Assembly: GCF_000090795.2 (NCBI RefSeq)
Contig: NW_003546305.1
Location: forward strand, 5,945 to 68,726
DNA length: 62,782 bases
Direction: 5' to 3'
DNA from: Amphimedon queenslandica
Lineage: Eukaryota; Porifera; Demospongiae; Haplosclerida; Niphatidae
The notes under the pieces were generated by a model. It searched no databases and was not told the DNA's origin. It saw only the letters and a program-made list of their open reading frames with translations. The position numbers and the translations under genes were made by a program. Positions 1-10,267 of the stretch are shown here, one piece after another. How positions within the stretch are numbered: position 1 is the stretch's first letter; each line of letters opens with the position of its first letter.

Positions 1-140
1 TTTTATGGATTATTAATTAACGTTTATTATTATTAATTGAACTATTATTATTATTATGGTTGAACTCAACCCCCTTGTTTCTTTTATTTTTTGACAACCC
101 TACTTTTTCTTATTTAATAGAAATTTTTTTTATTTACTTG
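1..140 (+). repeat. Interspersed AT-rich repeat (family A), partial copy 1
   Basis: This segment shares a long ordered block with 6160-6605, with the complement of 39025-39447 and with 39590-39775. The shared block includes gaactcaacccccttgtttc and ttttttgacaaccct, then a run ending in ttacttg. It is the 3' portion of an unnamed repeat of roughly 400 bp. It directly abuts the Helitron helicase remnant, so the repeat probably inserted into the Helitron or the Helitron was truncated there. No coding capacity is visible. Confidence 0.7.
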
Positions 141-153
141 TATACATAGGACA

Positions 154-410
154 CAGTTTCCCCTTATACTTTCTTATGCTATTACTATTCATAAATGTCA
201 GGGTCTCGCACTAGATACAGCCATCATTGATTTATCAACTGATGTTTTTGGGGATGGTATGGCATTATGTTGCATTGTCTCGTGTATGCACATTAAATGG
301 ATTACATTTATTATCATTTGATCCTCTCTCAGTTAAAATTAATAATCCGTGCATTAATGAAATTAACCGCCTCAGAAGTAAATTTCAGACTGACTTACCT
401 TAAATCAAGA
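154..410 (+). pseudogene. Helitron PIF1-type helicase, C-terminal remnant
   Basis: From 154 the reading frame gives SYAITIHKCQGLALDTAIID followed by VFGDGMA. This is the conserved late motif (S-x-A-x-T-I-H-K-x-Q-G) of the PIF1 helicase domain of RepHel proteins, which would act in rolling-circle transposition of Helitrons. The frame breaks soon after. The counterpart at 43651-43550 (-) continues into CLRTLQGLYLISFDPLSVK, and degenerate nucleotides here align with it. Upstream helicase motifs are missing because the window starts with a different repeat. The fragment is joined to the OTU region that follows, as in the second copy at 42.7-46.3 kb. It is non-functional as it stands. Confidence 0.75.
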
Positions 411-416
411 TAAGTA

Positions 417-1530
417 ATGGAAAGAAGTCAAGTGACTTGTATAATTGATGATGGTGAACCTTGTAGTAACAATGCCAAGGTGTCTGTAAGTCAAGTACAA
501 AGTACTAGTAACAGTACCGTTAGTAGCAATAAACGTAAGAGTACTGATTTACAAAAGTCTAATCGCCCCAAAAAGAGTAAAACATGTGACGATAATGCTT
601 TAAATAAGCCTTGCCCCCCAAAAACAAAAGTTAATATAGACAGTAGTACTGACAATACTGCTTTGGTATTGCCTCGCTCAAAAAAAGATGATAAATTAAT
701 TGTTTCAATTAATTTGAAAGACCTAAACACCAAATTTAATGTCAAAGGTGATGATAGTTGTAGTAGTCTCATTGTATTTATAAAACTCTCAAACATTAAA
801 TGTAAACGAGAAGATGATAAAACCAAGTGTGTTGTAAAAAATGACCATTGTAGTAGTAGTCTGATTGTATCTATAAAACTCTCAAGCATTAAATTAAAGG
901 CTTGTAATCCAAAAAAAGATGATGTCATCTTTACTTATGAAGAGCCTCCCAACCCAGATATTGTGAGAAGGAGACAATATTACCCTGGTAATGAAGAATT
1001 TCAAAGAAGGTGGTGTGAGATTTTAAATCTCAAATTTGTCACAGCTGCTAGAATCTTACCTGGTAGTCCAACAACACTATTGTCAGATGAAAGAGTTCCT
1101 AATAGTACTCTTGATGTCCCTGGTGATGGGAACTGTTTATTTTATGCCCTTTCATATCTCATCACTGGGTCAATTTCTCAGCATTACGAATTACGTAAAG
1201 CAATTGTTAGTAATATGCCAAACTTTGAAGAATTCTTTAATAGTACATTAAGTGCAACCAGATATTCAAGCATATATGATTACATAAATAAGTCCAAAAT
1301 GTATAGAAATTGTGTGTGGGCTACTGAGACAGAGATTATTACATTACCTGCAATATTAGGTACAACCATATATTCATATTCACTTACTCCTACTTTTGTT
1401 GGCTGGGCTAGATATGGTACCCAAGCAGGAATTATATGGCATTCCTTGTGATACTAATACACCTGCTTTGTATTTGACGCATGTTGGTACTAATCATTTC
1501 CAAGCAGTTAAATCTATTACTATTTCTTAA
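417..1530 (+). pseudogene. Helitron-borne OTU cysteine protease domain
   Basis: A 344-residue open frame runs 417-1451 from an ATG that is probably internal to a longer helicase-OTU polyprotein. Residues 1-180 are polar, Ser/Lys-rich and low in complexity, with repeated SLIVFIKLSxIK units. OTU fold motifs follow: LDVPGDGNCLFYALSYLI with the catalytic Asp and Cys, then the helix HYELRKAIVSNM. A one-base shift near 1433 puts the last strand in another frame, ending at about 1530 with LTHVGTNHFQAV, which carries the expected catalytic His. OTU proteins are deubiquitinases; here the domain rides on a Helitron. The second copy at 42683-43651 shares the linker and the cysteine box. The single frameshift makes this copy defective but recent-looking. 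Confidence 0.8.
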
Positions 1531-1690
1531 GCATTGATTGTTGATGGAAGTGGGTATGGTGTATCAGAGGTCCATCATCTTAAAAACATTGGTTGTTTAA
1601 TGTGACTTGTATTTCACTGCATGTGCAATGTGAGTGATGTGTGAGTGTGTCTGAAAACCATTGGTGCATATCCACCCAGTATTGCTAAGT

Positions 1691-2578
1691 CAGTCTACAC
1701 TCAGACGGTACACTTCTCTAAACACCAGAAGTGTAGGAAATTGTATGGTCTCCATCATGTCAGAACTAATAGCCATACTATTTTACTTATTTATCGTACA
1801 TAGATGATTGAGTAGTGCTGTAACTAGCACCATTAAAAGAGAAGTTGCTTGTCATTAAGAAACAAGTTTGGTTTTCATAAGCAAAGTTTTTGCAAAGATA
1901 TGTTGCTGTAAAAAAAATTGTTTATTAAAAATTGTTTGACTTTGATTTTTGTACAAATCATTCACAAAATACTTGGAACCTCTACAGTCTTTCCACTGAC
2001 TTATGAAGGTCTAGTCTACATGTCCTGCTAGTTTCAATCTTAATGGAGAAAATATAGCTATAGAAAAAGAGCCTTAAACTTGGTCATGATCAGGCGGCCT
2101 AAAATCCTTGATTTACAAGAGTTCTTATTTTACCAAAAACAGATAGAGCCAAATCTCCACTTTGCTATTACTAAGAATGAGCTTTATCCGTGCCTTTGCT
2201 TTGGAGATGCATCTTTACTTGCTCAGCCACCATTTTCATTTCTTACCCATGAAGCAAATTTGATTTTTGTACAAATCATTCACAGGGGTGCTGGGCTTTT
2301 GCCAAAGTGTCTGGTACTGTACTTACCTTTGCTTAATACAATGTGATGGCCCTGTAGTGCTGGGTCTTATTTTATTGAGGTAAATTTCCCCTCAAAGTTG
2401 ATGTGTTCTTCCAGATTTCATCTAATTAAGAGCCTACAACTACACGTGTTTCAAATTTTGAATGATTTTAATTATATTCATAACCAAATTGACAGTGAAT
2501 TTAATTATATCAGTGATGTAACAGGAAGTGAAGCCAGAAAAGATCCTTACACAAAAATGTACAGTCTGAGTGTAGACT
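1691..2578. mobile_element. 888-bp TIR element, probably non-autonomous
   Basis: A 21-bp terminal inverted repeat (20 of 21 matching) lies at 1691-1711 and 2558-2578; the core is cagtctacactcagac. The trinucleotide AGT sits immediately outside both ends, consistent with a 3-bp target-site duplication. Inside is an exact 26-bp direct repeat (1941-1966 and 2259-2284). The open frames inside (for example 2080-2346 and 2398-2580) show no recognisable domain. No transposase is seen, so this is probably a MITE-like element of uncertain superfamily; a 3-bp duplication would fit Harbinger or CACTA. Confidence 0.55.
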
Positions 2579-2859
2579 GAGTATGAAGAGATCTAACTGC
2601 ATTTAGGAAGTGAGATTAATCAAGGTATAACAAATGACAGTGAATATTGATTACTTGATACTATAATGGAAAAGGAGAGGGTGTGAAAGAGGTTTACAGT
2701 TCATTAGACTTAAGCATTGATTCAAATTTGTGTGACTATCATTTATGTAGGACAGAGGGTTAGGAAGGGAGGAAGCTGTCATTATCAAATCTCTATCTTG
2801 TTTGTGGCTTGTACTACATGTTTATTACAAATAACAGGTACTTATGGATCGGGGCTCTG
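2579..2859. other. Spacer without recognised gene
   Basis: About 280 bases between the TIR element and the start of recognisable LINE coding sequence. I see no domain or clear repeat in it; it may include LINE 5' sequence. Confidence 0.4.
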
Positions 2860-3458
2860 CTAAAAATTTTGAAATCCTGACAAGAAAAATTTTGGTCACT
2901 GCCTTTATCTGGTAGAAAAGTTATCAAGAGGATCCCTAAGGGCTCCCGCAGTACAGCTCTGGCCAAGTTCTCTATCATTTTGGAGGAGGTTGTTTCCCAG
3001 AACTCTGTTGCCTCATGGAGATGTTTGTTAGAGTTTTCATCTAGATGTCTTGATGCCCCTACACGTGGTGGTCGTTGTAGATCACTAGTATCCTTTCTTA
3101 ATCACCAAATGAAGGAGGAATTGGCCCAATCACCCCCAGAGTCTTCCCCAACACTGCGTCAATCACACAGAACTACTTCAGACACTGCGCCATTTAATTT
3201 CTCATAAGCCAGAGGAAGGTGATTTCAAAGGTGCTATCAGGTTAGCTTGCTCTGAGGATTCAATTGCTCCTTCTACCAACGAGAATTTTTCTACCCTAGT
3301 CAATATTAATCCTCAGTCACACCCAATCTCCTCTTTTCCTCCCGCTCCTCTAGCATTAGACACTGTACCTGCTTCCATTACACCTGATCTTGTTGCACAG
3401 GCTATCCTGTCCTTTCCTGCCAGATTGGCTGGTGGCCAGGCCTGCGCCCACAACATTT
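2860..3458 (+). pseudogene. Non-LTR retrotransposon ORF, region N-terminal to RT
   Basis: Broken frames here read RIPKGSRSTALAKFSIILEE, then CLDAPTRGGRCRSLVSFLN, then after a frameshift PDLVAQAILSFPARLAGGQ. The last corresponds to the segment just before the RT fingers in LINE polyproteins (consensus of the type FPxGSAGGPDGLRPQHLKD). Frameshifts near 3200 and a stop at about 3458 separate the pieces. It is the upstream part of the element whose RT follows at 3457-4124. Confidence 0.6.
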
Positions 3459-4124
3459 GAAAGACTTTCTTAACACTCCTTCAGACTCTACTCCTTTCTT
3501 TCTCCCTATGCATGCTGCTTTTGTGTCTTTGGTTATGAACGGTGAAACACCTGCTCAGATTCGCCCCTTATTTTTTGGTGCCAGGTTGACTGGCATCAGC
3601 AAGAAGGGAGGGGGTGTCCGCCCCATTGCTGTGGGCTGTACACTGAAGCGTTCAGTTGCTAAAATCGCTTCTGGTAGTGTCATAGGTGAGATATCAGCTT
3701 TCTGTCTCCTCGTCAACTTGGTTACGGTGTGAAGGGTGGTGCTGAGTCTGCCGTCCATGCTTCTCGTTGGTATTTAAAGTCCTTGCATCCCAGTCAAGAC
3801 AATTTGAAGCTGGATTTTCGAAACGCATTCAATTCTATCTGCAGGGACCGGATGCTTTGTTCTGTCCTGGAACTATCCCCTACCATCTACCCTTTTGTTC
3901 ATTCATGCTACTCAGCCCCATCTTCCATTTTCTGGGAGGGAAGGGTTCTTAAGCCTGCGAAGGAAGTCCAGCAAGGGGACCCTTTAGGGCCTCTCCTTTT
4001 TTGCCTAACAATTCACAACTCCACACTACAGCTTTGTTCCGAACTGTGCATTATGTATCTTGATGACATCACTCTGGGGGGTGAGGTTGAAGTTTTGCTG
4101 CAAAACCTCAATGTTGTCTTGTGA
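3457..4124 (+). pseudogene. Non-LTR reverse transcriptase, fingers and palm
   Basis: Two overlapping frames (3457-3732 and 3729-4124) together cover the RT core. The first gives RPLFFGARLTGISKKGGGVRPIAVGC, shown here only as a motif region; the key part is GGGVRPIAVG (fingers, motif 1). The second gives LDFRNAFNSI (motif A, catalytic Asp), EVQQGDPLGPLLFCL (motif B) and MYLDDITLGG (motif C, the YLDD box). The polymerase residues survive, but a frameshift near 3690-3730 and a stop at 4124 break the protein. The enzyme would copy its RNA at a nicked target (target-primed reverse transcription). Confidence 0.85.
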
Positions 4125-5063
4125 CTAGAAGATGTTGGTCTATCACTTAACAGTCGTAAATTTGAGGTCATCTGTGAGAACAGTGAAGTTCATGAACATC
4201 TACTCCCATCTCTTCCTAATAGCCTTTATATCGACCCCTCTAATGCTACCTTATTAGGTTCTCCATTGGGTGATGTAGCCTGTGTCTCCGTAGCCTTGCG
4301 AGCTAAGGTTGTTAGTCTCAGTGTCATGGGTGAGAGACTCCGATCATTTTCAGCTCATGATGCCATCTTACTCCTTCGCTATTCCTTTGCCATTCCCAAA
4401 CTTTTATACCTCCTACAAACTGCTCCCTGCTTTCTCTCTTCTACCCGTAGTGAGTATGACTCTTTTCTCTGTTCTATTGTTAGTGGCATTTGTAATGCGT
4501 CCCTCTCTGTGTCTGATCATACTTGGCTCCAGGCTAGCATTTCTGTCAGGTCAGGTGGTCTGGGATTCAGGAGTGCGGTACAGCTGGCACCATCTGCCTT
4601 CCTGGCCACTGCTGCAGTATCCTTTCCTGTTTTCTGTGCCATTCTGGGTGCCTTTAAGGCTCCTTTGATTCCCTTTCAGGAGGTGGCTCTTGATCAGTGG
4701 TCAACCACTCTTGTTGATGTTTCCCCTCCATCTGGTGATAATGCTAAACTGCAAAGAGCTTGGGATTTCCCCCATGTTGCTGCCACTTTCACCTCGTTGT
4801 GTGACGGCGCTCCTGATCCTGCATCAAGGGTTTGTTTGATGGCAGTCTCCTCTCCACATTCAGGTTTGTGGCTTAATGCCCTCCCCCTTTCTTCCTTGGG
4901 CCTAAGAATGGATGATTGCACTATCAGAATTGCAGTGGGTCTTCACCTAGGTCTTCCATTGTGTCACCCTCACTTCTGTAGTCATTGTGGTGGGCATGTA
5001 AACATTTTTGCTACCCATGGTCTGAGTTGTAGACGAAGTGAAGGTAGGCATCTTCGACATTAA
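4125..5063 (+). pseudogene. LINE thumb/connector with CCHC zinc knuckle
   Basis: The open frame 4266-5063 (265 residues) continues the same element. It holds the RT thumb and a long linker (SAHDAILLLRYSFAIPKLLY and SGGLGFRSAVQLAPSAFLA), which resemble the C-terminal halves of invertebrate LINE polymerases. Near its end is HFCSHCGGHVNIFATHGLSC, a C-x2-C-x9-H-x3-C knuckle like that placed just before the restriction-like endonuclease in R2-type elements. A TAA at 5061-5063 precedes the next frame by only a few bases and shifts it, so the original was one polyprotein. Bases 4125-4265 are the bridging part and are broken. Confidence 0.75.
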
Positions 5064-5066
5064 TCA

Positions 5067-5645
5067 GTGAACTCTGTGATACAATGTGCCCTATCTGCTG
5101 CAGGTGTCCCATCCCGTCTTGAGCCATCTGGACTGTACAGATCTGATAGTAAGAGGCCTGATGGAGTCACTATGGTTCCATTGTCATCAGGAAAGCCTCT
5201 TGTCTGGGATGCCACCTGGCCAGACACTCTTGCTCCATTTTATGAGAGAGTTGCTGTCTGTTTCCCGGGTGCTGTTGCCCAGGCCTTTGAGGAGAAGTGT
5301 GCGAAGTACGAGTCTCTGGATTGCTCTTATTCCTTTACCCCTGTGGCGATAGAGACCTTGGGTGCCATTGGCCCTAAGTCCCTCAGTTTTCTGAAAAAGT
5401 TGGGTACCAGAATAAGAGAACAGACTGGTGAAGTATCCTCCTTTTCCTATTTGCTGCAGCGACTCTCTGTGGCAGTACAAATGGCCAATGCTATATCTGT
5501 TATGGGTACTCTTCCTAAGCTATCCTATCCTGACTCTTCCTCTCTTAAGTTATTGTTTTTTTTTTCTTCCCTTTTTGTATTTTGTGTTTTTTTAAATTTT
5601 TTCTTCTTTTCCCTTCTGTCCTTTCTTCTCCTTTCTCCCCCTTAA
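5067..5645 (+). pseudogene. LINE C-terminal domain, restriction-like endonuclease type
   Basis: The frame gives SKRPDGVTMVPL, then KPLVWDATWPDTLAPF, then a conserved tail SFTPVAIETLGAIGPKSLSF and a long amphipathic stretch ending MGTLPKL. The RPD...WDAT arrangement after a CCHC knuckle resembles the PD-(D/E)XK endonuclease of RLE-type non-LTR elements; this is inference from motif order. The same tail recurs at 6115-5850 (-), and a related one at 13560-13985 (+). After residue 155 the translation becomes Phe/Leu-rich, because it runs into the T-rich 3' UTR, so the real stop was probably near 5525. Confidence 0.7.
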
Positions 5646-5720
5646 ATTATTACTGTTATTATATTTTATGTCTTATTATTATTATTATTATGTAGCACAA
5701 GTTAGTAACTAAGTATTAAC

Positions 5721-5751
<31 letters not shown>

Positions 5752-5848
5752 TAATAACAATAACAACAACAATAATAATAATAACAACAAAAACAACAAC
5801 AACAGTAACAACAATAACAAAAACAAAAACAAAAACAAAAGTTAAAAA
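5526..5848. repeat. LINE 3' UTR and (aat)n/(aac)n microsatellite between two LINE tails
   Basis: T-rich sequence with (att)n at 5673-5691 ends the forward LINE. After a short spacer come (aat)n at 5722-5749, then aataac/aacaac/aaaaac runs to 5848, which read on the complement as the 3' tail of the inverted LINE copy. The simple repeat is therefore best explained as two LINE tails meeting. Frames across it (Ile/Thr or Val/Ile homopolymers) are not genes. Confidence 0.75.
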
Positions 5849-6115
5849 GATGGAGATGGTAGGGTGTCCATCATTAGGGCTGCAATTCCCTGCTGGAGAG
5901 CAACAGAGAGGCGCCGGACCAGGTATTGGCAAGCGTTGTCATCCCCAGAATAACACTGAATACGGCGGCCCAAAGATCTGATAAATGATGATGACTAAGG
6001 GCCCATAGCACCGAGAGACTCAACTGCTACTGGAGTAAAGATGAATGATGTGAGGGCAGCATACTTAGCAGACTTCTTTGACTCTGCCAAAGCAGCGACT
6101 GCACCAGTGCCAGAT
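5849..6115 (-). pseudogene. Inverted LINE C-terminal fragment
   Basis: Reading the complement from 6115 gives AALAESKKSAKYAALTSFIF, then TPVAVESLGAMGP, a stop, SSSFIRSLGRRI and LVRRLSVALQQGIAALMMDT-LP. This aligns residue by residue with the C-terminus of the forward LINE at 5280-5520 (FEEKCAKYESLDCSYSFTPV, AIETLGAIGPKSLSFLKKLG, LLQRLSVAVQMANAISVMGT). It is a 5'-truncated insertion, as is normal for LINEs. It has one in-frame stop and is tail-to-tail with its relative. Confidence 0.75.
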
Positions 6116-6159
6116 TATTATTATTATTTTTTTAGGCACTGTTAAGAAAAAATAAAAAT

Positions 6160-6606
6160 TATTATAGTTCAATTATTAATTATAAAACTCTTCAGCTAGT
6201 ATTGATTGAATAAATTATTGTCATGACAATTAAAACATCTAAATCATAGATAATTATTTGGCTATTGCATTCTTTAATGTTCGTGATTCAGTACAATATC
6301 TATAAAATAAATGTATCAGAGTTGTAATTGGACTTGCCACAGTTGTGTAGGCCAAAACTAAGCAGTTTGGTTATCAGTCTTTCATTAAAATTTGTCATTT
6401 TAAAGGAAAGTACTCCTTCATAAAATTCTGCAAAGTCGGGTTTGAAATCTTTGTACTATTTTTATGAATTATTATTTTATTAATTAACATTTATAATAAT
6501 TAATTGAACTATTAATTATTATTATGGTTGAACTCAACCCCCTTGTTTCTTTTATTTTTTGACAACCCTCCTTATTCTTATTTAATAGAAATTTTTTTAT
6601 TTACTT
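6160..6606 (+). repeat. Interspersed AT-rich repeat (family A), longest copy
   Basis: This copy matches the complement of 39025-39447 over its whole length and 1-140 and 39590-39775 over its 3' part. Shared landmarks in order are aacatctaaat, gctattgca, gtgattcagta, taaaattctgcaaagt, ttttatgaat, cccccttgtttc and tttgacaaccct. No coding frame is conserved between copies. It lies directly after the inverted LINE fragment. Confidence 0.75.
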
Positions 6607-6799
6607 GTAGTTATTATAATCTGACATATTTTTTAAGCATGAAGTTATGGAAAACAAATAAAAACGTTAAAGCAGTATTTAAAGCACATAATAATGCCAT
6701 TCTTCGAATATTATTATAAAACTTCAGGGATGTCGGCGATTTTAAATTAGCCCCACAATATGGATACCATATACTCCCATCTATATCAGTAGCAGTGAA

Positions 6800-7095
6800 G
6801 ATAAAGTGGTACAATCAACATCGAAGGGTACAGCAAAGTGTAAAAGCAACAAGAAACTACACAGTAATGAAAGATTAAGAAACATGGAAAATTGTTTACC
6901 GAAATTGGAAGTCTGCAGATACCACTTTAACAGCAGTTGATGAGATGAAGGAATTGCTGCATTGTGTTATTTGTAAATCCCTGCTATCTATTCAACTGTC
7001 ATGCTGTAGCCTATTTTCTTGTAAGCAATGCTTACAATAGTGGATAAATGTTGCAGAAAACCGTACTTGTCCATTATATTGATCTTCAGTCAATC
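6800..7095 (+). pseudogene. RING-type zinc finger remnant
   Basis: One frame reads WYNQHRRVQQSVKATRNYTV, a stop, then DEMKELLHCVICKSLLSIQL, SCCSLFSCKQCLQ, a stop, W, and NRTCPLY. The spacing C-x2-C...C-C...C-x2-C-(L-Q-stop-W)...C-P-L follows the RING finger pattern of E3 ligases of the TRAF/TRIM sort, with three internal stops. It lies 1 kb upstream of the DUF6589 pseudogene on the same strand; whether the two belonged to one gene is unknown. Confidence 0.5.
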
Positions 7096-8099
7096 AAGAA
7101 GACAATTATGTAATCTCACACTGCTTTGTCAATATTCTTGAGTGACTTGGAAAGACAAAAAATGAATCATCTCCTTGTATATCTCACTTGGACTTTTGTG
7201 GATTGTGCCGGACATCATGGAGGTTGAAAACTTACAATCTAGTTAATGTATAATTACATTGCTATAGTAAATTTTGATGCTGTTATGTTTGTCAAAATGT
7301 ATAGCCTGTATCTGAAGTACGTAGGTCAGGGGCCCAATTATTCCAATCCTTTGTAGTTTTCATGCTTTTTTGCACTTCTAGCTTTAGGAACAAAGTATTT
7401 CAAGCATTTAAGAGTAAAAAATATTAATAACATAGTTCCTATGGTTATTTTAAGGATAAGAGCATAGCAAACAATGTCCTACATCAAATATACCTTTTCA
7501 TTACTTAATCTAATAGTGTAAGGAGGTGCTAATCAGCCCAGGGGCTGCTAAAAAAACAGCTGCAGCAGTAAAGTGCAGATATCTAAATCAAGCAATGTAG
7601 ATGTTCAGATTACAAAACTCCAATTACATATTTCTAAATTTAGTAAGTGCAATATCAGATAAACGGTACTGAGAGAAACATAGACATTCAGAAATGCTGG
7701 TTCAAATAATCTACTGTAGCTCTACATGTAAAATACATACTTTCATGTTTAGGAAATCTGCTATCGAACCATCCTTGACTCGTACAATATGTTCATCTAC
7801 AACTAAACACCAATTGTCATTTTTTGCTAATTGAATAATCTACCGTAAAAATTTCAAATTATTTCACTTTTAAATGGCAAACCGCATTTTTAGACTATCA
7901 GATTGTAGAATGTAGGAAAAAAGAATACAAAAGTTCACAGAATGGCCACTGCTTTGCAACGGTTCTGTTAGGGAATGGTGTCATATTTTTTGCTGAAAAT
8001 GTAAGGAATAAGGTATGTCTTACGTCATTTCAGTTTTTTATATTACTTACATATGTTTAGGAAAGTACATCTGCTATAGCAAGAATGGAAACTCCTGTG
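7096..8099. other. No recognised feature
   Basis: One kilobase of AT-rich sequence with stops in all frames. It may contain introns or decayed N-terminal exons of the DUF6589 gene that follows, but I can point to no motif. Confidence 0.4.
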
Positions 8100-9370
8100 C
8101 ATCTTAATGCTGATTTACTTGTGGTGGCACATGTACATCAACAGATTTTGATGAAACAGATATGGACGCACTATTTAGTGAAGCATCATCATATGATGGC
8201 CAAACACCCCTTTCACACTTCTGACTGCTTCCAGCATTGATTCTGTTCTAGCTTTAAGTATAAGTAGTGTTTCTGATATTTCAATAACCATGCCATTACA
8301 AAATCAACCGTCATTTAAGCTGGTTAGTGACAATGTTGACAAGACAAGAAAGCCCAGAGAGGAGTCAACTAAATAGTTGCTTCCTTTCAACAGTTTCGGT
8401 GTGACAGACAGTATTGATACCAGTGGTTTAACTTATGATCTCAGCCTACTTCATGTCAACAGCTCTGATTGTGAATAAGTACTGCCTACTACTGTAGATG
8501 ATACCATCCTAAAGAAAAACATGACAGTCCTAATGAACAGAGTGATACATAAACGTCTGAAGTTTTTCACTAATATACTGAAAGGCACATTGCTCATTTT
8601 TTTTTAAAAGAAATGTCATCGAAGTTAGATGTGGTTAGTATAAAACTAACAATTCTGATTTCAATTTGATGCATTTACATAGGTTCCTTCAGGAGTATTG
8701 TTGAAGAACAAGAAGAAACATGATAAAGTGGTTAATATTATGGCTCATTAACAGCAACATGTCTCAACTCATTTTACTGAATCACTAATTATTGATCCCA
8801 AAACTAATGAAGAAGTTGCAGTAACAATGGACAATTTTCACTTTATTCTATTTAGGGTTAATCGGTTCAAGGTGGACAGGGCAAGAGTAGCAAAAAAAGC
8901 AAAACAATGAAAGTAGAGGGAAGAACAGATTGGTATGTTTGGTTCCGGTCATTGAGGACTGGCATGCAAAAGTTTCTTTTCTCAAAGTAAAGATATCAAT
9001 GTTATCATAAACATGACCTACATGAATGTGTACATACATAGGCTGTATGGACAATATTCTACAAAACCTCATTTGCAAGTGATACTAGTACTCTCTATCA
9101 ATTAAGGAATCTACTTATGCCAAGGAGTGTCACTGCACAAATCAAAGTTGACCCAAGTACGTGTGAAGCATTCTGTTTATTTGTCATCGAAGCACATGTA
9201 AAGTTTACAACTGCAATGAAGGAATTTGGAATAAAATCCTTTGATGATCCTCCAAAAAATAAATTCAACGAGCAATTTTTATGAAAAACACAGAAGAGGA
9301 AAGACATTTTAAGTGCAGTCAGCAGGATTGTTACAAAATATGCTTACATCCAGTGTTGTTGTTAAGCTTT
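8100..9370 (+). pseudogene. DUF6589-family pseudogene
   Basis: Broken frames give, in order: FKLVSDNVDKTRKPREESTK (8315-8375), FGVTDSIDTSGLTYDL, LMNRVIHKRLKFF, VPSGVLLKNKKKHDKVVNIM (about 8690), VTMDNFHFILF, RLVCLVPVIEDWHAKVSFLK (8930-8990), TLYQLRNLLMPRSV (9090-9130) and FVIEAHVKFTTAMKEFG. The order and the signatures DNxDK.xRPR, GDQL-like, PVxEDWHAK and TLYQLRNL are those I associate with DUF6589 proteins, an uncharacterised family amplified in fungi, cnidarians and sponges. Several frameshifts and in-frame stops (for example after IMAH) show it is dead. Biochemical function is unknown. Confidence 0.7.
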
Positions 9371-10267
9371 TGGACTAGTGAGTCAAATTCTATAGTAAAT
9401 TATTTTTTACCCAATATAGCAGCTAGAAGTACTTCGTAAACTTTGAGTCAAATAAATGAAATTATATTTGATAATTACATGTCCATAATATCAATATTGT
9501 TACTGTTTTCACTTTCCAATTCGTTGTCAGCTCCACTTGGCAGTTCAATAGGTCTCGATTTGCCTTTCTTTGAATGTAACCAAGTTTGGTACACCTGCTG
9601 CAATAAGAACTGCTCTTGTGGACCATGTGAAGCCTTATTCATAGTAACATATTGAGGTGAAGATGTCCTAGGTGATTCCTTAACTTCGATTTCATATGAT
9701 TTTGAGTGGAGAACGGACAACACTACTAGCTAGAATGACAAGTACTATCTGAGCCATAATAGACTAGTTATTATAGCTTGAGAGAATCTGTGTTGACTTG
9801 GTGATCTATAAGCTCTGCCATTGTGATGCTAGTAAAGTTAATTTTCATGTTTTGCTTAAACCCATCTCACTCTGTGGCAGCAGCTTTGTCTACTTGTGAC
9901 GTGTATTTACTACATAACATTGAAAGCTCAGTGTGACCATAAGTAGACAATTCTGAACTATCCAAAGGAACCTAAGATAGTTGAAAGCCTCAATAATGGG
10001 TTTTTCAGTTTCAGGAAAGCGAACTTGTAGATTCATAATAACCTTAGTTACAAACTGTTTGACGTGCTTTTCAACTAGTTCTGTTTTGCTTCAATTTGCA
10101 GTAAGTTCAGGTACTACACCACTCTCAATAGCTTGCGAGAACTTGTCCACTGAAAAACCCCCATGTGTTTTTTGCTGTAAGTAACGACTTTCTGTACGCC
10201 GATTGTAGCAGAAACCTTTCTATGTACATCAAAAGGATGGATGCCCACTATCTGAAAGTACTTGTAT

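Noticed and set aside
491..928. 145-residue minus-strand frame opposite the OTU linker
   Set aside because: It is the complement of a low-complexity Ser/Lys-rich coding stretch; the plus frame has the recognised protein, and the same shadow recurs at 43146-43385.
2080..2580. Two ORFs inside the 888-bp TIR element
   Set aside because: No domain, no similarity to each other or to other frames here; probably chance.
5702..5981. Frames rich in Val/Ile or Thr/Ile over the (aat)/(aac) tract
   Set aside because: Translations of microsatellites; no protein-like composition.
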